From Pontibacter burrus (GTDB lineage: Bacteria > Bacteroidota > Bacteroidia > Cytophagales > Hymenobacteraceae), in NCBI RefSeq assembly GCF_010686685.1, contig NZ_JAAGWD010000001.1:558001-622000 (forward strand): a DNA stretch of 64,000 nt, given 5' to 3'. The translations under genes were made by a program, and so were the position numbers. Below, one piece after another: positions 1-8,720 of this stretch (the first letter of the stretch is position 1; every line of letters starts with the position of its first letter). Under the pieces are notes generated by a model that saw only the letters and a program-made list of their open reading frames with translations, searched no databases and had not been told where the DNA came from.

Positions 1-858
1 GGTGTACCCGGCCGTTGGCGCATGAACAGTGAGTAACCCAACACCGCTTCGCAAGCAGGCACGTGCTGCCAGCACAGCTGCCCCCATTTTGCCAAACCCA
101 CCACTCAAGAGCAAAGCATGACCATACAACCCTTTATGTGAAAATTTACGACGTGGTTTTAGTAATGATCTTACATCTGATGCGAGGGTATACCTATAGT
201 TGGTTTGCGCCTGCGCTATAAAAGTTGTACTCAAGCCGATAGGTACCACATGCCACTCGCCCACAAACTGCTCGTGCTGCGGCAGGAAAAAGGCCAGTTT
301 AGGCAGTTCAAAGCTAATGGTATAGTTTGCTTTAATGATGGTACTTTCTTCCGGTGTCTGGCTGTCGGTGTAAAGTCCGGATGGCATGTCAATGCTTGTA
401 ATGCAGGCACCGCTCTCATTCAGATAGTGGATTACATCTGTAAAAAGTCCGGTAACAGGGCGGTTCAGGCCAGTTCCGAAGAGAGCATCAATTATACACA
501 TATTGCTGTGCAGTTGCGGCAGGTCAGCAGTAGAAACTATGGTTTGCCGCTGAACAGATGATGGCAACCGCTGCAGGTTTACTTTATAGTCAGGAGATGC
601 TTTTTCGGGGTCGCCAACTATAAACACTTTTACTGCATATTGCCGCTGAGAAAGTAGCCGGGCCACAGCCAGCCCATCGCCGCCATTGTTCCCAGGGCCG
701 CAGAAAATAAAGAAAGACTCCTGTGGAGTAAACTTGTTCTCAAAACAGGCTGTAAAAGCACGTGCAGCCCGCTCCATCAACTCCAGCGAATCGATATCCT
801 CAAATTGTAAAGTAGCGGCATCAGCTTCTCGTGTCTGGGTAGCGGAGAGTATTTTCAT
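1..858 (-). CDS. nnr: Bifunctional NAD(P)H-hydrate epimerase / ADP-dependent NAD(P)HX dehydratase, C-terminus beyond window
   Basis: Reading leftward from an ATG at 856-858, an uninterrupted frame of 286 codons runs off the window edge. It begins MKILSATQTREADAATLQ, the start of the YjeF N-terminal epimerase domain, and contains CGPGNNGGDGLAVARLL, the glycine-rich signature of that domain, followed by DALFGTGLNRPVTG. Near the edge, KFSHKGLYGHALLLSGGFGK marks the start of the C-terminal dehydratase domain (YjeF C / carbohydrate-kinase-like). The two domains together repair hydrated NADH and NADPH in the cytosol. Only about half the protein is present. Identification is strong from family motifs. 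Confidence 0.93.
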   Translation of the reverse strand, partial: MKILSATQTREADAATLQFEDIDSLELMERAARAFTACFENKFTPQESFFIFCGPGNNGGDGLAVARLLSQRQYAVKVFIVGDPEKASPDYKVNLQRLPSSVQRQTIVSTADLPQLHSNMCIIDALFGTGLNRPVTGLFTDVIHYLNESGACITSIDMPSGLYTDSQTPEESTIIKANYTISFELPKLAFFLPQHEQFVGEWHVVPIGLSTTFIAQAQTNYRYTLASDVRSLLKPRRKFSHKGLYGHALLLSGGFGKMGAAVLAARACLRSGVGLLTVHAPTAGYT

Positions 859-935
859 GTGGAACGGCAATTAGGTGTGCTGCATGAATATACTATAGTT
901 TTAGCTACCAAGTTAACAACTATAGTTAGTGTTGT

Positions 936-1512
936 CACTTCGAGAATAGTGAGAAACCTATCTCAAACTATAGCTAACTATAGTTACTACTTGCCACAAG
1001 CAGTTCATTCTATAGTTACCTCAAATCCTGGGAGCTTTACTGACCTATCGTTTCAATCTGGCTTTGGTGCGCTCACGGCCGCGGGGCCCCGTCTTCGAGC
1101 ATCGCGCTGCTGCCTTCTTGCTATCCTCCTGCGTCGGATTGCCTGCGGCACCGCAACAAGTCAAAGGCGCTCAACCCAAAGACTGAGATCCTTCGATAGC
1201 TCATCTATAGTTTGATTGAAATGCTATAGTTTCATCGTTTTCTCGTGGTAGTAGTTCCTTAGGCCAGGCTGCGCCTGCCTGCTCGTGGTCTGTCACTATA
1301 AAACTATAACTGAAGCTATGGCTATAGCTAAAATTCCCCTCTCGGGAGGGGCAGGGGTGGGTTAATTGCCAACTATAGAACTACAGCCCAAACTATAGCT
1401 ATGGCAGAAACTGTTCCCCTTTGAAGAGGGGAGCGGATGACTAACACCAACTATAAAGCTGTGGTTGTCAGCTATATCAAAAAACCCAATCCTGTAAATC
1501 CTGATTCGGGCA
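936..1512. repeat. Long intergenic repeat, copy 1 (second copy at 42417-43102)
   Basis: This non-coding stretch lines up with 42417-43102 over its whole length. Shared landmarks in order are a TTCGAG...AGTGAGAAA segment, TGGGAGCTTTACT, a GC-rich block near 1067-1180 beginning GGTGCGCTCACGGCCGC, GAGATCCTTCGATAGCT, the inverted repeat GGCAGGCTGCGCCTGCC type block near 1264-1285, a TTCCCCTC...GGGAGGGG hairpin near 1337-1358, a second purine/pyrimidine hairpin near 1411-1430, and AAATCCTGATTC. Indels between the copies are not multiples of three and the short open frames are not conserved, so it does not look protein coding. It is rich in CTATAG cores. Function unknown. Confidence 0.8.
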
Positions 1513-1588
1513 AACTGTTCTTATGAGAGGCAGGGGTGAGTTAATAAAGAGCAGGTTTCCACAAGAACCATACCCCGACTCATTTACA

Positions 1589-3991
1589 CTAAAAAGCCAG
1601 TGTAGCGGTGAGCTTGAATTTCAGGTTATCCTTGCTTTTAGGTAGTTCGTAAGCGCCGTAACGGTAAAATACACCCACACCAATTCCGGAGAATGCAGAG
1701 CTGATCACGTTATTCAGCATCAGCCCGGACTCAAAGAAGCCTTTGTTCATGGTTTTTACCTGCGGGAGGAAGGTTTCGGGTAGTGGTTCTTTCAGGTCGC
1801 CGAGGCCGATATTGGTGACCAGCACCACGTCAGGTTTAAAGAATTTTGTGCGGAGCAGGCGTTTGCCTAAGTCCTGTTGCAGGAAAAGGGCGGAATAGCG
1901 GCTGGAGAAGAACTCGTAAGGTGCCATGGTTTCGAAGCCTTCGCCGGCGTACACTTCATAATCTTCGGAGTAGCTGCCGTAGCCATTGTACAGATTTACG
2001 AAGGGTACATCGCCGTGTACCAGGCCGCCGGCTATAGTTATGTTGGTTTTGCCGAAGGTGCGGTGCAGCAGGCTGGCTTCCAGGCGCAGGTCGTATTTGT
2101 TGTAACTATAGTTGCCGTCCAGCACATTATCCAACCCGCGTGTATACTGCAGCCACAATACCGGGTATTTGCCAGGCATTGCCATCGTTTGGTTAAACAT
2201 TTGCATCAGCTGCTCGCCATAAGCAAAGCGGAGCCCGACTTTGGCTTCGGTTATGTTGTAGGCTATAGTTGGCTGGTCATTGGCAGTAAATAAGGTAGGG
2301 CGGCGTTCTTCCTGCTGTAGTTGGGTATGTACCTGCAGGTAGCGGCCTAACCTGCCCGACAGGCTCAGGTGGCGGTGCGTAGTATAATCTAATAAAGGCA
2401 ATAACGGCTGACGCAGGTCGGCAAGCAGGCTCTTCTCCCGGAAAGGCAAACGGCGGCCACCAGGCTCCGTTACATCTTCCCAGAAAGCGGCTTGCAGTTG
2501 CAGGTTTGTCGGTTTGTGTAAGGTAAGTATGGCATCGGCGCCGTATTTCTCCTGTTCATCTTTAAAGCCATAGCCCCAGTAGCCGCCCACACTTAGCCAG
2601 CTCAGCAAACGGTCGTTGGTATGTGCACCAATGCCTAAACGCAAGCCTTCGAAATCGGAGATATGAAACACTTTGTTCAGGTCCAGGCTGATGGGGCCAA
2701 TCGGCAGTTTTTTGGTTAGCAGGTATTCCATTAACCGTATCGTGCGGTCCAGGTTCTGCGCTTTGCCTACGCTGTCCATAACCGTGTAGGTACGCTGCTC
2801 AAAAGCATCTAAACTATCGGGGCGGTTTTGCTGCCAGATGTATTCGGGTTGTTTATTTGCCAATGGACTTTGCTGCAGGGCAATGGCACTGAAATCACGT
2901 TTCTGCAGGTCGGGGTTCAGGTTGATGTTGGTGATGTAAGTGCGAATGCGGCCGTATGGCTGATGTCCCCTGAGCTCTACCTGCGGAATGGTGATCTCCA
3001 CATCGAGCTCCGTCGGGAACCACTGCCCCTGCACTTTGCTGAACTGCTGCTGCAGGCGTATGTCGCGCTTGTCGTCGCTGGCCGATTCGGCGATTACGTT
3101 CTGCACGGCCCAGTCATCGGAGTTGATGTAAAGCAGGCCTTTTAAGCCGGTAAAGTTCTTGCCTTGCTGCGGCTCAAAGGAGATGATAAAGACCGAATCC
3201 CGACCAGTAACCACGGTTTCTTGCAATATAAAATCATATTTGCGCGTGCTTCCGGGACTGAGCGGACTCAGGTAATTCTTCCCGAAAAAGATGGGCATAT
3301 CAGCATACACCGAAAAATCACGGGCTTCGGCAGCTACTATCCCAAAACTGGGCTGCTGCAACCCTGATACGCGCGTAGCGATGATGGTTTCCTGGGTGCG
3401 GTTAGGTTTCAGGTAACTATAGTTGGTTACACTTTCCATCAAAAACAGGTGTTGCTTTTCCAAGAGCTTGCGTAGCCGGTAGTAACTTGAGTCTTTTGGG
3501 GCAGTGTGCAGCGTGTCGGCTAACTCCAGCCCCTTGGGGTCGGTAGCGGTAAGTACAAATTTATTGTAGGTGCGGTAACTATAGCTTGGCAGGTTCTCGA
3601 TGCGGTGGCGGTTGCGGTTTTGGGTGGCCAGTTCTATAATGCGGTGTGCAGGGTTTGCGCCCGCCCTAACTATAACTTCCTGCAGCTGTGCCGCCGATGG
3701 CTTCAGGTTTATGTTGATCAAACCGGTAGAGTCTGGCTGGATGACCTGAGGCGTGTATCCTACAAAACTGAAACGCAGACTGGTAATAGGTTGTGTGTGG
3801 CGCAGGCGGTATTGCCCTTCGAGGTTGGTGGTGGTGCCGGTTTCGCCGTTGTTGGCAGCTATACTTACAAAAGGCAGCTTTTCGCCGGTTTCGGCATCGC
3901 GCACGGTACCATAAACTTCCCGCACCTGTGCTATAGTTGTAGTAGCTATCAGGCAACATATAAACAACAGGTATAGGCGGAGATGTAGCAT
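1589..3991 (-). CDS. DUF5686 and carboxypeptidase-regulatory-like domain outer-membrane protein
   Basis: About 800 residues. A signal peptide (MLHLRLYLLFICCLIATTTI) precedes a CarboxypepD_reg-like beta-sandwich (VYGTVRDAETGEKLPFVSI, residues about 23-110 with the SFVGY motif), followed by a long beta-rich region typical of DUF5686 family proteins, which are predicted outer-membrane barrels. The C-terminal third (repeated aromatic/glycine strands ending FKLTATLAF) fits a barrel closing strand. I chose the ATG at 3991 because the signal peptide starts there; an in-frame ATG at 4009 would add six residues. Role unknown; surface assembly or transport are guesses from the family. Confidence 0.85.
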   Translation of the reverse strand: MLHLRLYLLFICCLIATTTIAQVREVYGTVRDAETGEKLPFVSIAANNGETGTTTNLEGQYRLRHTQPITSLRFSFVGYTPQVIQPDSTGLININLKPSAAQLQEVIVRAGANPAHRIIELATQNRNRHRIENLPSYSYRTYNKFVLTATDPKGLELADTLHTAPKDSSYYRLRKLLEKQHLFLMESVTNYSYLKPNRTQETIIATRVSGLQQPSFGIVAAEARDFSVYADMPIFFGKNYLSPLSPGSTRKYDFILQETVVTGRDSVFIISFEPQQGKNFTGLKGLLYINSDDWAVQNVIAESASDDKRDIRLQQQFSKVQGQWFPTELDVEITIPQVELRGHQPYGRIRTYITNINLNPDLQKRDFSAIALQQSPLANKQPEYIWQQNRPDSLDAFEQRTYTVMDSVGKAQNLDRTIRLMEYLLTKKLPIGPISLDLNKVFHISDFEGLRLGIGAHTNDRLLSWLSVGGYWGYGFKDEQEKYGADAILTLHKPTNLQLQAAFWEDVTEPGGRRLPFREKSLLADLRQPLLPLLDYTTHRHLSLSGRLGRYLQVHTQLQQEERRPTLFTANDQPTIAYNITEAKVGLRFAYGEQLMQMFNQTMAMPGKYPVLWLQYTRGLDNVLDGNYSYNKYDLRLEASLLHRTFGKTNITIAGGLVHGDVPFVNLYNGYGSYSEDYEVYAGEGFETMAPYEFFSSRYSALFLQQDLGKRLLRTKFFKPDVVLVTNIGLGDLKEPLPETFLPQVKTMNKGFFESGLMLNNVISSAFSGIGVGVFYRYGAYELPKSKDNLKFKLTATLAF

Positions 3992-4009
3992 GAAGTAAAG
4001 ATAAAGCAA

Positions 4010-4042
4010 AAGGCGCTTCTTCCTGCTACAGAAGAGCGCCTT
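4010..4042 (-). terminator. Rho-independent terminator downstream of the PAP2 gene
   Basis: An AAGGCGCT / AGCGCCTT inverted repeat with extra pairing inside, followed on the minus strand by TTTTGC. It sits between the stop of the PAP2 phosphatase and the start of the DUF5686 gene. Confidence 0.65.
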
Positions 4043-4064
4043 CTATTTCTAATGCATCAATGTT

Positions 4065-4874
4065 TTAAAAGCTAAGGTACATGCCTACACCCGGGCTTCC
4101 GTTTGGTAGCATAACAGGTATAACTGCGGTATTTAAGCCGCCGCCATGTGTTAGTTTAGCATGTATCCAATACACGGTATTTACCGAAAGGATGCCTACA
4201 CCAGCCCCAGCCAGCACATCAGACATCCAGTGTGCATCGTTCAGTACGCGTAACACACCTGTGGCACCGGCTAAACTATAGCTCACCACACTTACCCACG
4301 GACTCTTGTGCCGGAACTCCTTATCCATAAACGTGGCAATGGTAAACGCATAAGCTGTGTGCCCCGACGGGAAGGCATGCGGTTCGCCATTGGGCCTTTC
4401 AATATTGGTGAGCCTTTTAGTAGGCCAGACCATAACGGAAGTAAGTGCGCCCGCCGAGGCTAGTAGCAATGTTTGCCGGCTTAGCTCGTGCCTGTTCTGC
4501 GATGAGATAATGTTAAACCCATATAACCCGGCAAGCGGAGCCAGCATCAGGAAGTCATCGGCTCTGGTAGCAAATTTTGGCAGCACCTTGTCGCGGGCAT
4601 CATTCACATCCCAACTGCTGATAGGGCCGCGGTCGTGCATGGTTAAAATACCGGCCCCGATGAGTGCAACTGAAGGGATAACCGCCCGCTTCAGGAAACG
4701 TTTGTTATCTCCTTCCAGTCGTTGCGATTCTGTGAAAGGATGTTTCTGGCCCGGCAATACCGTATCGGCAGGGACTACAAAAGCTGAGTCTTTTTCCTGT
4801 GCTATGGCCTGCAACGGTGCGGCCACTATGCTAAGCCAGAGCAAGTGTATCGAAATAAGTTTATATAGTTTCAA
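4065..4874 (-). CDS. PAP2-superfamily membrane phosphatase
   Basis: 269 residues with an N-terminal signal or anchor ending near QAIAQ. The three phosphatase motifs of the PAP2 superfamily are visible: a KRLTNIERP segment (motif 1), PSGHTAYAF (motif 2, catalytic His) and LNDAHWMSDVLAG (motif 3, His and Asp). Several hydrophobic helices surround them. Members dephosphorylate lipid phosphates such as undecaprenyl pyrophosphate, phosphatidic acid or PGP at the membrane outer face; the exact substrate here cannot be read from the sequence. A terminator follows and there is no obvious operon partner. Confidence 0.88.
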   Translation of the reverse strand: MKLYKLISIHLLWLSIVAAPLQAIAQEKDSAFVVPADTVLPGQKHPFTESQRLEGDNKRFLKRAVIPSVALIGAGILTMHDRGPISSWDVNDARDKVLPKFATRADDFLMLAPLAGLYGFNIISSQNRHELSRQTLLLASAGALTSVMVWPTKRLTNIERPNGEPHAFPSGHTAYAFTIATFMDKEFRHKSPWVSVVSYSLAGATGVLRVLNDAHWMSDVLAGAGVGILSVNTVYWIHAKLTHGGGLNTAVIPVMLPNGSPGVGMYLSF

Positions 4875-4879
4875 GCTAT

Positions 4880-5068
4880 GTTTAGTTTAGATAAGTTAAA
4901 CATCAAGGTTTATACAAACGGTAGGATTTTGAATTTCGTTATTAGTTGCTCGCTGGCATTTTTTAGTTAGCCGTTACTTATTATTCGTTGATCGGAAGAA
5001 AGCAGACTATTTAGTAAAGCATCTACAAACTATAAGTAAATCTAATAACGAACAGCGACTAATGAGAC
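4880..5068. other. Intergenic gap with a shuffled-word inverted repeat
   Basis: TTCGTTATTAG at about 4936-4946 faces CTAATAACGAA at about 5042-5052. The surrounding words (TTAGT, CGCTG, CGTTA) are reused in different orders, like the other low-complexity intergenic repeats of this window. No gene seen. Confidence 0.45.
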
Positions 5069-6280
5069 CTACCTGTCCACTTCGCCCAGTACAATATCCA
5101 CGGAACCAACTATAGCAATCAGGTCGGCAACCATGCAGCCACGGCTGATCTCGGGCAGTACAGACAGGTTTACAAAACTTGGTGCACGGCCATGGCAACG
5201 GAAAGGCACATCACTTTTATCGGTGGTTCTGAAGAAGTAGCCTAATTCGCCGCGCGGCGTTTCGCCTCTAAAGTATAGTTCCTGTGTGCCGGTCATACGC
5301 AGCTTTTTAGGACAGGCAGCCTGCGGGTCAAAATCAGGAGTGCGTTTATAGTTTCCGGTCATCTGGTCAAGGCACTGAAGGATGATCTTGGCTGATTCTC
5401 TGCATTCCAGGGCGCGTACATAGTTGCGGTCCCAGCAGTCGCCGGTGGTGCCTGCTAAGCCTTTGCCAATCGGTACTTCAAACTCCAACTCGGGGTACAC
5501 ACTATAGCTATCAATACGGCGCAGGTCATATTTCAAACCAGAGCCACGCAGCATCGGGCCAGAGCAGCCATAGTTTATCGCCACATCCAATGGCAGCACA
5601 CCTACGTTGGCGGTGCGGTCTATAAAGATCTTGTTCTCTAACAGGATAGTGTCCAGTTCATCGAGCTTGGGCAGCAGGTAGTTTATAAACTCACGGCAAC
5701 GGTCCTCAAACCCGATGGGCAGGTCATAGTACAAGCCACCCACCCAGATATAGTTGTAAAGCATGCGTGCCCCCGAAACCCACTCCAGCAAACGCTGAAT
5801 ATGTTCACGGTCGCGGAGCAGCCATAGGAACGGCGTGAAAGCCCCGATGTCTATTGCATAAGTGCCAATCGCCACAAAGTGCGAGGCTATGCGGTTTAGC
5901 TCGGCCACCAGCACGCGGATGTACTCTACCCGTTTCGGGATCTGGTCGGTAATGCCCAGCAGTTTTTCTACGCCCATGCACCACACGTGCTCCGAGTTCA
6001 TGGCAGCCAGGTAATCCATGCGGTCTACGTAGGGAATGGCCTGGTTATACGCCATGCTTTCGGCGTGCTTCTCGAAACAGCGGTGCAGGTAGCCAATGTG
6101 CGGCGCCACCTCCTGTATCACTTCGCCATCCGTCACCACTTCCAGGCGCAAAACGCCGTGCGTACTCGGGTGTTGCGGCCCCATGTTCACGATCATCTCG
6201 CCCGCCTTCAGGCCATCCAAGCTAAACTTGTTCGGCTCCGACTGCAGCAGGTATTCTTTATAGATGGTAGACTGACTCAA
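5069..6280 (-). CDS. nuoD: NADH-quinone oxidoreductase subunit D (complex I 49 kDa homologue)
   Basis: 403 residues, full length for a stand-alone NuoD. The N-terminal [18 protein letters not shown] and the C-terminal [18 protein letters not shown] are hallmarks, and [14 protein letters not shown] with PYVDRMDYL form part of the quinone-binding region. In complex I this peripheral-arm subunit shapes the quinone cavity at the membrane interface. No other nuo gene lies in the window, so this copy is detached from a nuo operon; the remaining subunits must be elsewhere. Its first about 210 bp and its upstream region recur, diverged and truncated, at 8721-9118. Confidence 0.95.
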   Translation of the reverse strand: MSQSTIYKEYLLQSEPNKFSLDGLKAGEMIVNMGPQHPSTHGVLRLEVVTDGEVIQEVAPHIGYLHRCFEKHAESMAYNQAIPYVDRMDYLAAMNSEHVWCMGVEKLLGITDQIPKRVEYIRVLVAELNRIASHFVAIGTYAIDIGAFTPFLWLLRDREHIQRLLEWVSGARMLYNYIWVGGLYYDLPIGFEDRCREFINYLLPKLDELDTILLENKIFIDRTANVGVLPLDVAINYGCSGPMLRGSGLKYDLRRIDSYSVYPELEFEVPIGKGLAGTTGDCWDRNYVRALECRESAKIILQCLDQMTGNYKRTPDFDPQAACPKKLRMTGTQELYFRGETPRGELGYFFRTTDKSDVPFRCHGRAPSFVNLSVLPEISRGCMVADLIAIVGSVDIVLGEVDR

Positions 6281-6315
6281 GTGCGAATGAATAATGGCTA
6301 TAGACTAATGACTAG

Positions 6316-6346
6316 CAAAGGTCGGAAAAAGGTGGGAGAAATGCAG
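6316..6346 (-). promoter_or_regulatory. Weak candidate promoter of nuoD
   Basis: On the minus strand GACCTTTG (7 of 8 to TAnnTTTG) at 6316-6323 has CTG 20 bp upstream. The same arrangement (GAACTTTG and CTG) is kept in the duplicated copy near 8985-9015, which supports function, but neither box is a perfect match. Confidence 0.35.
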
Positions 6347-6457
6347 GGGCTTGTTATAGTTGGGAATTGGTTATATTTTATCAGGGATATATAGTATATT
6401 CGTTAATGCAGTTACGTTTATCCGACTACTGTTAAGTGTAATAAATAATATGAATTA

Positions 6458-6769
6458 ATGAATTGGTTTAGCCTTTTTCTTTTCTTTTTATGCGGAGTTA
6501 GTGCGTGGACAAAGGCGTATTACCATTTTCTACTTTTTAAAAGGAAGAAGAACTCAGATGTATCTTTTTTAGAAATGTGGTTCAATCCTTTTAGTAATTT
6601 ATATACAAGAGTATTAATCTTTTTCCCATTTTACTTATACAAAGAAAAAGAAGAAAAGCTAGAATTTAAGAAATTAAGAAGATTAGTAATAGTCTTCTCT
6701 TGGGTTAGTTTTATGTCTTTTATCATACTTATGGTTTTAAATATGGAACCTGTAAAACTTAACTTGTAG
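6458..6769 (+). CDS. Small hydrophobic protein of unknown function
   Basis: 103 residues with two hydrophobic segments: an N-terminal one (WFSLFLFFLCGVSAW) and a C-terminal one (VIVFSWVSFMSFIILMVL), separated by a Lys/Glu-rich loop. A mid-protein stretch FNPFSNLYTRVLIFFPFYL is also hydrophobic. I do not recognise a family. The gene is very AT-rich compared with flanking nuoD and has no CTATAG cores, which suggests acquisition. It lies at the start of cargo found only in the first copy of the duplicated block. Confidence 0.6.
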   Translation: MNWFSLFLFFLCGVSAWTKAYYHFLLFKRKKNSDVSFLEMWFNPFSNLYTRVLIFFPFYLYKEKEEKLEFKKLRRLVIVFSWVSFMSFIILMVLNMEPVKLNL

Positions 6770-6796
6770 TTTTTATACTTCATATAAAATTAAATC

Positions 6797-6862
6797 ACCT
6801 AACCCAGCACATAAGGCAGGCTTCGGCTATACCTTGCTCGGCTTATGTACGAGCCGTTAAGG
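6797..6862. other. attC-like recombination site (candidate)
   Basis: ACCTAAC at 6797-6803 fits the integron R'' box RYYYAAC exactly, and GTTAAGG at 6856-6862 fits the R' box GTTRRRY at 6 of 7 positions. Between them lies an imperfect inverted repeat (ACATAAG near 6809-6815 with CTTATGT near 6842-6848, then GCAGG with CCTTGC). Total length 66 bp is within the attC range. It lies between two AT-rich genes, where a cassette junction would fall. No integrase gene is in the window, so this would be a lone attC. Confidence 0.4.
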
Positions 6863-6895
6863 GCAACGGCAAAAAAGCCAAGTAGACATAAATCA

Positions 6896-7930
6896 ATGCG
6901 ATTCAAAATGAGAATAATAGTATACTGTTTGTTACTTCTTTTCCTTGTGACTTGTAAGAATAATTCTGGAAAGACTAAAACGGAGAGAATCGACTATCTG
7001 GCACAAAAGGCTTTTGAAGACAAAGAATTTATAGGGAACATCTTAGTCGCAGATCAAGGAGAAATCATCTACAAGAAATCTTTCGGGAGCGCTGATAAAG
7101 AGAATAATCTACAAAATAGCGACACCACCAAGTTTCTTATTGCTTCTGTTTCTAAGCCAATCACAGCCATTCTTATACTGAGGCTTGTGGATAAGGGTAT
7201 ACTTAAATTGGATGATACACTCAATAAACACTTCACTAATTTAGATTCCAAGCTTGGCAAGATCAGTGTTCATCAGCTATTATCGCATACCTCTGGTATC
7301 AATGAGGTTATCAACGAGGAAAAAGGAATGGACATAAAAAAGTTGTTGTCGAAGGCTACTTTAGGATTTGAACCGGGATCAGGTTTTAAATACTCAAACT
7401 CGGGATATGTAATCCTTAAAGAAATTGCACAATCTGTTACAGGAAAAGGGTATGCCGAATTGGTGCAGACTGAAATTTTCGACCCTGTAGGTATGACTTC
7501 ATCTGGAGTAGCTCGAAATTCCAAACTGGATAAAATAGCAAAAGGATATAAGGATGCAAGTCAGACGGAACCCGCCATTATTGATTTTCCATTGGAAAAC
7601 ATTGACGGTGCAGGGAGTGTATTTTCAACCACCGAAGACTTGTATAAGTTGGACAGGGCACTATATTTAGATGGCCTTCTATCTGCAAATATGAAAGAGC
7701 AGATGCTGAAACAGCATATTCCGGAGGAGTACGGCTATGGTTGGTTTGTGCGAGAAAGAGGTGGTGTATGGGATGTTTACTGTCATAAAGGGAACTTGGC
7801 AGGATTTGCAAGTTTCATAACCAGAAGAACTCAAAAAAATCAATTCATTATAATCTTGTCTAATGCCGAAAATGCAGACCTGTCGGACATTGAAAATGGT
7901 ATTCATAAAATTTTGAGGACTCAGGACTAA
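6896..7930 (+). CDS. Serine hydrolase, class C beta-lactamase / penicillin-binding fold, probably a lipoprotein
   Basis: About 344 residues from this ATG. A hydrophobic leader (MRIIVYCLLLLFLVTC) with Cys in lipobox-like position suggests export and lipid attachment, though Thr before Cys is atypical. The catalytic SVSK (SxxK, Ser about residue 84), YSNSGY (YxN) and HKGNLAG (third motif in place of KTG) of the beta-lactamase-related family are all present. Members include D-amino-acid peptidases and esterases; the substrate is not predictable. ATG codons at 6896 and 6908 both suit the leader; the frame is also open to an ATG at 6845, but that one falls inside the attC-like site. The gene is AT-rich, in line with acquisition. 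Confidence 0.85.
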   Translation: MRFKMRIIVYCLLLLFLVTCKNNSGKTKTERIDYLAQKAFEDKEFIGNILVADQGEIIYKKSFGSADKENNLQNSDTTKFLIASVSKPITAILILRLVDKGILKLDDTLNKHFTNLDSKLGKISVHQLLSHTSGINEVINEEKGMDIKKLLSKATLGFEPGSGFKYSNSGYVILKEIAQSVTGKGYAELVQTEIFDPVGMTSSGVARNSKLDKIAKGYKDASQTEPAIIDFPLENIDGAGSVFSTTEDLYKLDRALYLDGLLSANMKEQMLKQHIPEEYGYGWFVRERGGVWDVYCHKGNLAGFASFITRRTQKNQFIIILSNAENADLSDIENGIHKILRTQD

Positions 7931-7972
7931 ACCCCTATAAAAACTCCACTATAAATTAAACCTGCTCAGCAC

Positions 7973-8365
7973 TTGAATACAGAATGGCATTTCCCGATAA
8001 TGATTTTTGCTTCCTTACTTGTCTTCTTTCTTGTGATCAGGGCGGTCTTGCCAGGTCAGGAGTTTCTGCAGAAAAAGTATACAATTGTCCTGCTCTCTGT
8101 TTTGGTGGTTATAGTAGGGATGCTGTTTGGCAAATACGGAGCTACCTGGGGGTTGCCCTGGTGGATCTATTATCCAATTCCAATGTTAATAACGGTCCTG
8201 CTCCCACCACTTGTGTTAAAACTAAGAAAAGCTAAAACGATCCTGTACCTGGTGCTGAGCTTTCTTTCGGCCCCTTTCATACACGTCTTTTTTTCCTTTT
8301 GCTTCGGCTGGACTGAGTACATGCCTTTTTGGAAAATTCCGACTGTGCAGATTTTATTTCAATAA
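7973..8365 (+). CDS. Small membrane protein, copy A (start codon altered to TTG)
   Basis: 130 residues with three or four hydrophobic helices and a WGLPWWIYYPIPMLI motif; family not recognised. It is a diverged duplicate of the gene at 12291-12725. The position of the ATG in copy B reads TTG here, so it may start with TTG or be poorly translated. About 70 nucleotide differences over the first 360 bp change only about ten amino acids, so both copies diverged under protein-level selection. The C-terminus (WKIPTVQILFQ) appears to be the ancestral one, since copy B has a one-base deletion just before this point. Confidence 0.6.
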   Translation: MNTEWHFPIMIFASLLVFFLVIRAVLPGQEFLQKKYTIVLLSVLVVIVGMLFGKYGATWGLPWWIYYPIPMLITVLLPPLVLKLRKAKTILYLVLSFLSAPFIHVFFSFCFGWTEYMPFWKIPTVQILFQ

Positions 8366-8481
8366 AATAGCGTAGCGTAACCCTCTGCTAATGCAGGCGC
8401 GCTGGTAACTGACCTCCGAAGTGTGCCTATCAAAAGCTTAAAGCATTTTAACCACAAGTTAAACCCTTACTTCTACATATT

Positions 8482-8720
8482 ATGAGAGCAGCAGTACATA
8501 CCCGCTATGGTCCACCTGAAGTGGTAAGCATAAAGGAGGTTCCTAAGCCTGAGCCCAAAGATGACGAAGTGCTTATCCGGGTCTATGCCTCTACGGTTAA
8601 CCGCACCGATAGCGGATTTCGGAGTGCCGAATATTTCATTTCGAGGTTCTGGAGCGGGCTTTTCAGACCAAGCTATCAAACACTTGGTTGTGAGTTTGCT
8701 GGGCAGGTAGAGGCTGTGTG
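8482..8720 (+). pseudogene. Truncated 5' fragment of an alcohol-dehydrogenase-like gene
   Basis: The first about 79 codons match the intact gene at 12755-13717 (about 13 differences in 237 bp). After GCAGGTAGAGGCTGTG the match stops abruptly and sequence homologous to nuoD, on the opposite strand, begins. The NADPH-binding half is missing, so the product cannot be a working enzyme. The open frame continues to 8754 into nuoD antisense sequence, producing a short chimeric tail. Confidence 0.88.

Noticed and set aside
205-561. Plus-strand open frame inside nnr
   Set aside because: Antisense shadow of the YjeF-domain gene, which has clear motifs on the other strand.
859-1215. Open frame in the long repeat, with a counterpart at 42483-42773
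   Set aside because: The frames differ between copies because of non-triplet indels, and the composition is that of structured repeat DNA; I regard these as spurious.
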